Shown here: positions 5,740 to 8,566 of the stretch, in pieces
How the letters are laid out: each line of letters starts with the position of its first letter
How positions within the stretch are numbered: position 1 is the stretch's first letter
Assembly: GCA_965368175.1 (NCBI GenBank)
Contig: CBDULX010000134.1
Span: 1-8,566 of the forward strand
Length of the DNA: 8,566 bases
Direction of reading: 5' to 3'
Source: CBDULX01 sp965368175
GTDB taxonomy: Bacteria; Pseudomonadota; Gammaproteobacteria; SZUA-229
Translations under genes and position numbers: made by a program
Notes under the pieces: generated by a model
The model's database searches: none
Seen by the model: the letters and a program-made list of their open reading frames with translations, nothing else
What the model was told of the DNA's origin: nothing

Positions 5740-8169
5740 ATGGGAAAAGAAACCGATAGTCTCGATCTGGAACAGCGCTTTGGTCATGTCATGCACCTGA
5801 CCGGCGAGGGTATCTGTGATTATCATCTTCCACCCGAACCAAGTCTCAATGTCTGCGAAAACTGGGCTGCTATATTGGGCTATGCGGTTTCCGACATCCC
5901 TGGCGTCCCCATCTTCAATAGCTGGTGGGGCCAGCAAATACACCCCAGTGATCATGCTCGAGTCATTAAAACTTTCAATAGCCTGTATTCCGGTGAAATC
6001 GAGCGATTGTTATGCCAGTTCAGAATCCGTCATAAAGAGGGTCAGTATCTCGATGTGGAAGTGGTGGGCGAGGCTCTGAGTCGTGACCAGAAAGGCTGGG
6101 CAGAACACGTATTTACCGTGATGCGGGATCTGCGATTTGCCGATGATCGTTATCTGCAAATTGTTGAATCACTGCAGGAAGGAATTTGGGTTGTCGACAA
6201 AAATCAGAACATGATTTACGCCAACCAGCACCTGGCAGATATACTGGGATACGATATGGATGATCTACAGGGACAGCAACTGTTTCAGTTGATGACCGGC
6301 GACTATGCCAGTACCTGCAAGGCCAGGCTGAAACGAATCAAGCCTGGTGCGACTGAAAATTACGAAATCGAATTCCTGCACAAAGCTGGCCATAGTCTGA
6401 TGACGGAAGTCACTATGACGGCCATGGAAGACGCGTTCGGCGGGCCAGATGGTTTCATTATCAGTGTTGTTGATGTCACTCAGCAAAGAACCCAGGCCCT
6501 GCAACTGAAAATGCTGTCCAGCGCCGTTGAGCAAAGTGGCACCATGGTAATGATTACCAACCGTGCCGGTGATATCGAATATGTAAATCCAAAACTATGC
6601 AAGGCGACCGGTTACAGCAAAGAAGAAGTTACCGATATGAAGGCTCGAATGCTTCAATCTGAGGGGAGCGATGAACAGCGAGCCGAGATGCTGGCGACCA
6701 CTGAAACGGGTAATGACTGGCATGGAGATGTGCACATCCGGAAAAAAAATGACGATGAGTTCTGGGCTTTAACCACTATTTCTGCGATACGTGATGATAC
6801 TGGACAAATCAGTCATTATATTTCTGTAGGTGAGGATGTTTCGGAGCTGAAAGAGGCTCACCTGAAAATGGAGCAGCTGGCCTATGTCGACAGTCTCACC
6901 GGGCTGGCCAATCGACTGCTGTTCCGGGATCGTCTGGAGCAGGTGCTGAAATCCGTACAGCGGAACAATACTCAGGCGGCATTACTATTTCTTGATCTTG
7001 ACCAGTTTAAACGTATTAATGATTCATTAGGCCATGATGTGGGTGACGCCCTGTTGATGAAAGTGGCGGAAATGCTGCGTCAGTGTGTACGTCATCAGGA
7101 TACAGTGGCCCGAATGGGCGGCGACGAATTTGTAATATTGCTGACCGATGTTGATGGTATGGCCGGTGCTTCGGCTGTGGCCCGGAAAATCCTTAATATT
7201 ATGCAGAACCCCAATCGATTATTGCGCCATGAAATTATCGTCACCCCCAGTATCGGTATCACCATGGCCCCCGATGACAGCCTGAATGCCGACATTTTGT
7301 TGAAAAATGCCGATCTCGCGATGTACCGCGCCAAGTCCATGGGACGCAACAATTACCAGTTTTTTACCGAGGAAATGAACGCCCAGGTACTGGACAATTT
7401 AATGATTGAAAACGAGCTGCGTCATGCCATCGATAACAATGAGCTGATCCTGGATTTTCAGCCTCAGATGTCCTTACGTGCATCTCAGTTGACCGGAGTT
7501 GAGGCGCTGGTGCGCTGGATTCATCCGGAAAAAGGACTGATGGACCCTGATGCGTTCATTCCAGTAGCCGAACAGGCAGGACTGATGGTTCATCTCGGTG
7601 AATGGATTCTGCGCAATGCCTGTCGACAATGGCGTGAAGTGGAAAAACAGGGTATGCCACCGGTTAAGCTGGCGGTCAATCTATCAGCCCGACAGTTCAG
7701 GGATCAATACCTGCTTAATATGATCCAGAATATTCTGTCGGAAACCGATTTCAAACCGATACAGCTGCAACTGGAAATTACAGAAACTACCTTGATGGAT
7801 AATCTCGAGCATGCTGTTTCCATACTGGAACAGATCAAATCATTGGGTATTTCCGTATCCATTGATGATTTTGGTACCGGTTATTCATCGCTAAATTATC
7901 TGAAACGCCTGCCTATTGATGAGTTAAAGGTGGATCGTTCTTTTATTCGAGATATCCCGGAAGATAAAGATGATATGGCCATTACTTCGGCGGTAATCGC
8001 CATGGCTCATGAATTGAAGATTAAAGTGGTGGCGGAGGGTGTGGAAACCCGTGAACAATGGGACTTCCTGAAGAAGAACAAATGCGATTATGCCCAGGGC
8101 TATCTGCTAGGTAAGCCTTCCAAACCGATGGAACTGCTGAAGCGGTTCGCGGATAAGACGGTCACTTGA
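5740..8169 (+). CDS. PAS-PAS-PAS-GGDEF-EAL c-di-GMP signalling protein
   Basis: An 809-residue cytoplasmic protein (no membrane segment or signal peptide) that should make and/or break cyclic di-GMP under control of three PAS sensors at about 12-130, 135-250 and 255-372. A short linker (KEAHLKMEQLAYVDSLTGLANR) leads to the cyclase domain with an intact GGDEF (460-464) and an inhibitory I-site RHQD (451-454) at the standard 5-residue spacing. The EAL domain has E588 in GVEALVRW, N647 (NLSARQ), E679 (LEITET), D709-D710 (IDDFGTGYSSL), K730, E766/E769 (AEGVET) and QGYLLGKP, so both active sites look functional. The ATG at 5740 lacks a ribosome binding site; Met18 is an in-frame alternative but would trim the first PAS. 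It lies 104 bp after def and just before clpB, probably with its own promoter. Ligands of the PAS domains cannot be told. Confidence 0.94.
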   Translation: MGKETDSLDLEQRFGHVMHLTGEGICDYHLPPEPSLNVCENWAAILGYAVSDIPGVPIFNSWWGQQIHPSDHARVIKTFNSLYSGEIERLLCQFRIRHKEGQYLDVEVVGEALSRDQKGWAEHVFTVMRDLRFADDRYLQIVESLQEGIWVVDKNQNMIYANQHLADILGYDMDDLQGQQLFQLMTGDYASTCKARLKRIKPGATENYEIEFLHKAGHSLMTEVTMTAMEDAFGGPDGFIISVVDVTQQRTQALQLKMLSSAVEQSGTMVMITNRAGDIEYVNPKLCKATGYSKEEVTDMKARMLQSEGSDEQRAEMLATTETGNDWHGDVHIRKKNDDEFWALTTISAIRDDTGQISHYISVGEDVSELKEAHLKMEQLAYVDSLTGLANRLLFRDRLEQVLKSVQRNNTQAALLFLDLDQFKRINDSLGHDVGDALLMKVAEMLRQCVRHQDTVARMGGDEFVILLTDVDGMAGASAVARKILNIMQNPNRLLRHEIIVTPSIGITMAPDDSLNADILLKNADLAMYRAKSMGRNNYQFFTEEMNAQVLDNLMIENELRHAIDNNELILDFQPQMSLRASQLTGVEALVRWIHPEKGLMDPDAFIPVAEQAGLMVHLGEWILRNACRQWREVEKQGMPPVKLAVNLSARQFRDQYLLNMIQNILSETDFKPIQLQLEITETTLMDNLEHAVSILEQIKSLGISVSIDDFGTGYSSLNYLKRLPIDELKVDRSFIRDIPEDKDDMAITSAVIAMAHELKIKVVAEGVETREQWDFLKKNKCDYAQGYLLGKPSKPMELLKRFADKTVT

Positions 8170-8192
8170 AAATCTCTCAGTCACCCATATAT
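8165..8192 (+). promoter_or_regulatory. Sigma-32-type heat-shock promoter of clpB
   Basis: CTTGAAA (8165-8171) matches the sigma-32 -35 box exactly. CCCATATAT (8184-8192) matches the CCCATnT -10 box, with 12 bases between them, inside or at the short end of the known range. Transcription would start near 8199, about 28 bases before the clpB ATG. The -35 box contains the TGA stop (8167-8169) of the upstream GGDEF-EAL gene. clpB is a classical sigma-32 target, so motif and context agree. Confidence 0.82.
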
Positions 8193-8226
8193 CTAGAATA
8201 ACACTAGACTTTTTGAGGGTAATTCC

Positions 8227-8566
8227 ATGAGAATGGATCGATTAACCAGCAAGTTTCAGGCTGCACTGGCCGAAGCCCAGTCCCTGGCTGTGGGGCGTGA
8301 TCACCAGTTCATCGAACCGGTACATATGATGCTTGCTTTACTGGATCAGGACGGCGGTACGGCCCGCCATTTGCTGACTCTGGCCGGAGCCAATGTCAAT
8401 GGCCTGCGTTCACGACTGGGGGAAGAGCTGGAACACCTGCCACAGGTGGAAGGCAATGCCGGCGAAGTACATATTTCCAATGATTTAGGCCGCCTATTGA
8501 ATGTGGCTGATAAGTTTGCCCAGCAACGAAAAGACCAATACCTTTCCAGCGAAATATTTTTACTGG
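8227..8566 (+). CDS. clpB: ATP-dependent disaggregase ClpB, 5' part (3' end outside window)
   Basis: A hexameric AAA+ chaperone that, with DnaK, pulls proteins out of heat-induced aggregates; cytoplasmic. Only the first 113 codons of roughly 860 are visible, covering most of the N-terminal Clp-N domain. The start MRMDRLTSKFQ and QSLAVGRDHQFIEPVHMM, then RHLLTLAGANV and LPQVEGNAGEVHIS, align closely with E. coli ClpB from its first residue. The ATG at 8227 is chosen for that match and for GAGGG (8215-8219) seven bases upstream; the ATG two codons later is less well placed. It is preceded by a sigma-32-type promoter. The clpB position after the pgeF cluster is that of E. coli, but three additional genes intervene. 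Confidence 0.97.
   Translation, partial: MRMDRLTSKFQAALAEAQSLAVGRDHQFIEPVHMMLALLDQDGGTARHLLTLAGANVNGLRSRLGEELEHLPQVEGNAGEVHISNDLGRLLNVADKFAQQRKDQYLSSEIFLL

Noticed and set aside
5721..5759. 12-codon leader peptide frame overlapping the GGDEF-EAL start
   Set aside because: ATG at 5721 opens a frame that ends at the TAG at 5757-5759, but it has no ribosome binding site and no notable codon pattern, so it is probably chance.

Overview
The window reads as a chromosomal housekeeping region of a gammaproteobacterium. The gene order bamD (divergent) / rluD / pgeF / clpB is the one known from E. coli (yfiO-rluD-yfiH-clpB), and every recognised protein is of proteobacterial type. Base composition and codon use look even across the window, with no phage, plasmid, tRNA, rRNA or CRISPR signal. 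The organism is not an enteric: a glutamine-dependent nadE sits next to glnB, and three extra genes lie between pgeF and clpB. An environmental lineage (for example Chromatiales-like) is a guess only.

Layout: (1) 1-1230, 3' part of nadE (glutamine-dependent NAD+ synthetase), then a 160-bp spacer with two inverted repeats, then glnB (PII signal protein, 1391-1729) closed by a textbook intrinsic terminator at 1734-1758. (2) 1759-2069, a gene-free stretch between the convergent glnB and bamD genes. It contains a large imperfect palindrome built from CACAGAG units. (3) bamD on the minus strand (2070-2861), divergent from rluD with a 73-bp shared promoter region. (4) A tightly packed plus-strand operon rluD-pgeF-gcvR-like-def (2935-5635), whose genes overlap or abut by a few bases. 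(5) A free-standing gene for a soluble three-PAS GGDEF-EAL protein (5740-8169). (6) The first 113 codons of clpB (8227 to the window end), preceded by a convincing sigma-32-type heat-shock promoter whose -35 box overlaps the stop codon of the GGDEF-EAL gene.

Functional themes: PII and NadE are linked through nitrogen/glutamine status. The operon combines ribosome maturation (RluD), peptidoglycan quality control (PgeF), a double-ACT amino-acid sensor (GcvR-like) and N-terminal formyl removal (Def). The GGDEF-EAL protein adds a c-di-GMP input that probably has its own promoter.

I found no clear novel multi-gene system. The items most worth checking are the structured nadE-glnB spacer, the CACAGAG palindrome, the pgeF-gcvR-def coupling, and the c-di-GMP gene placed against the clpB heat-shock promoter.
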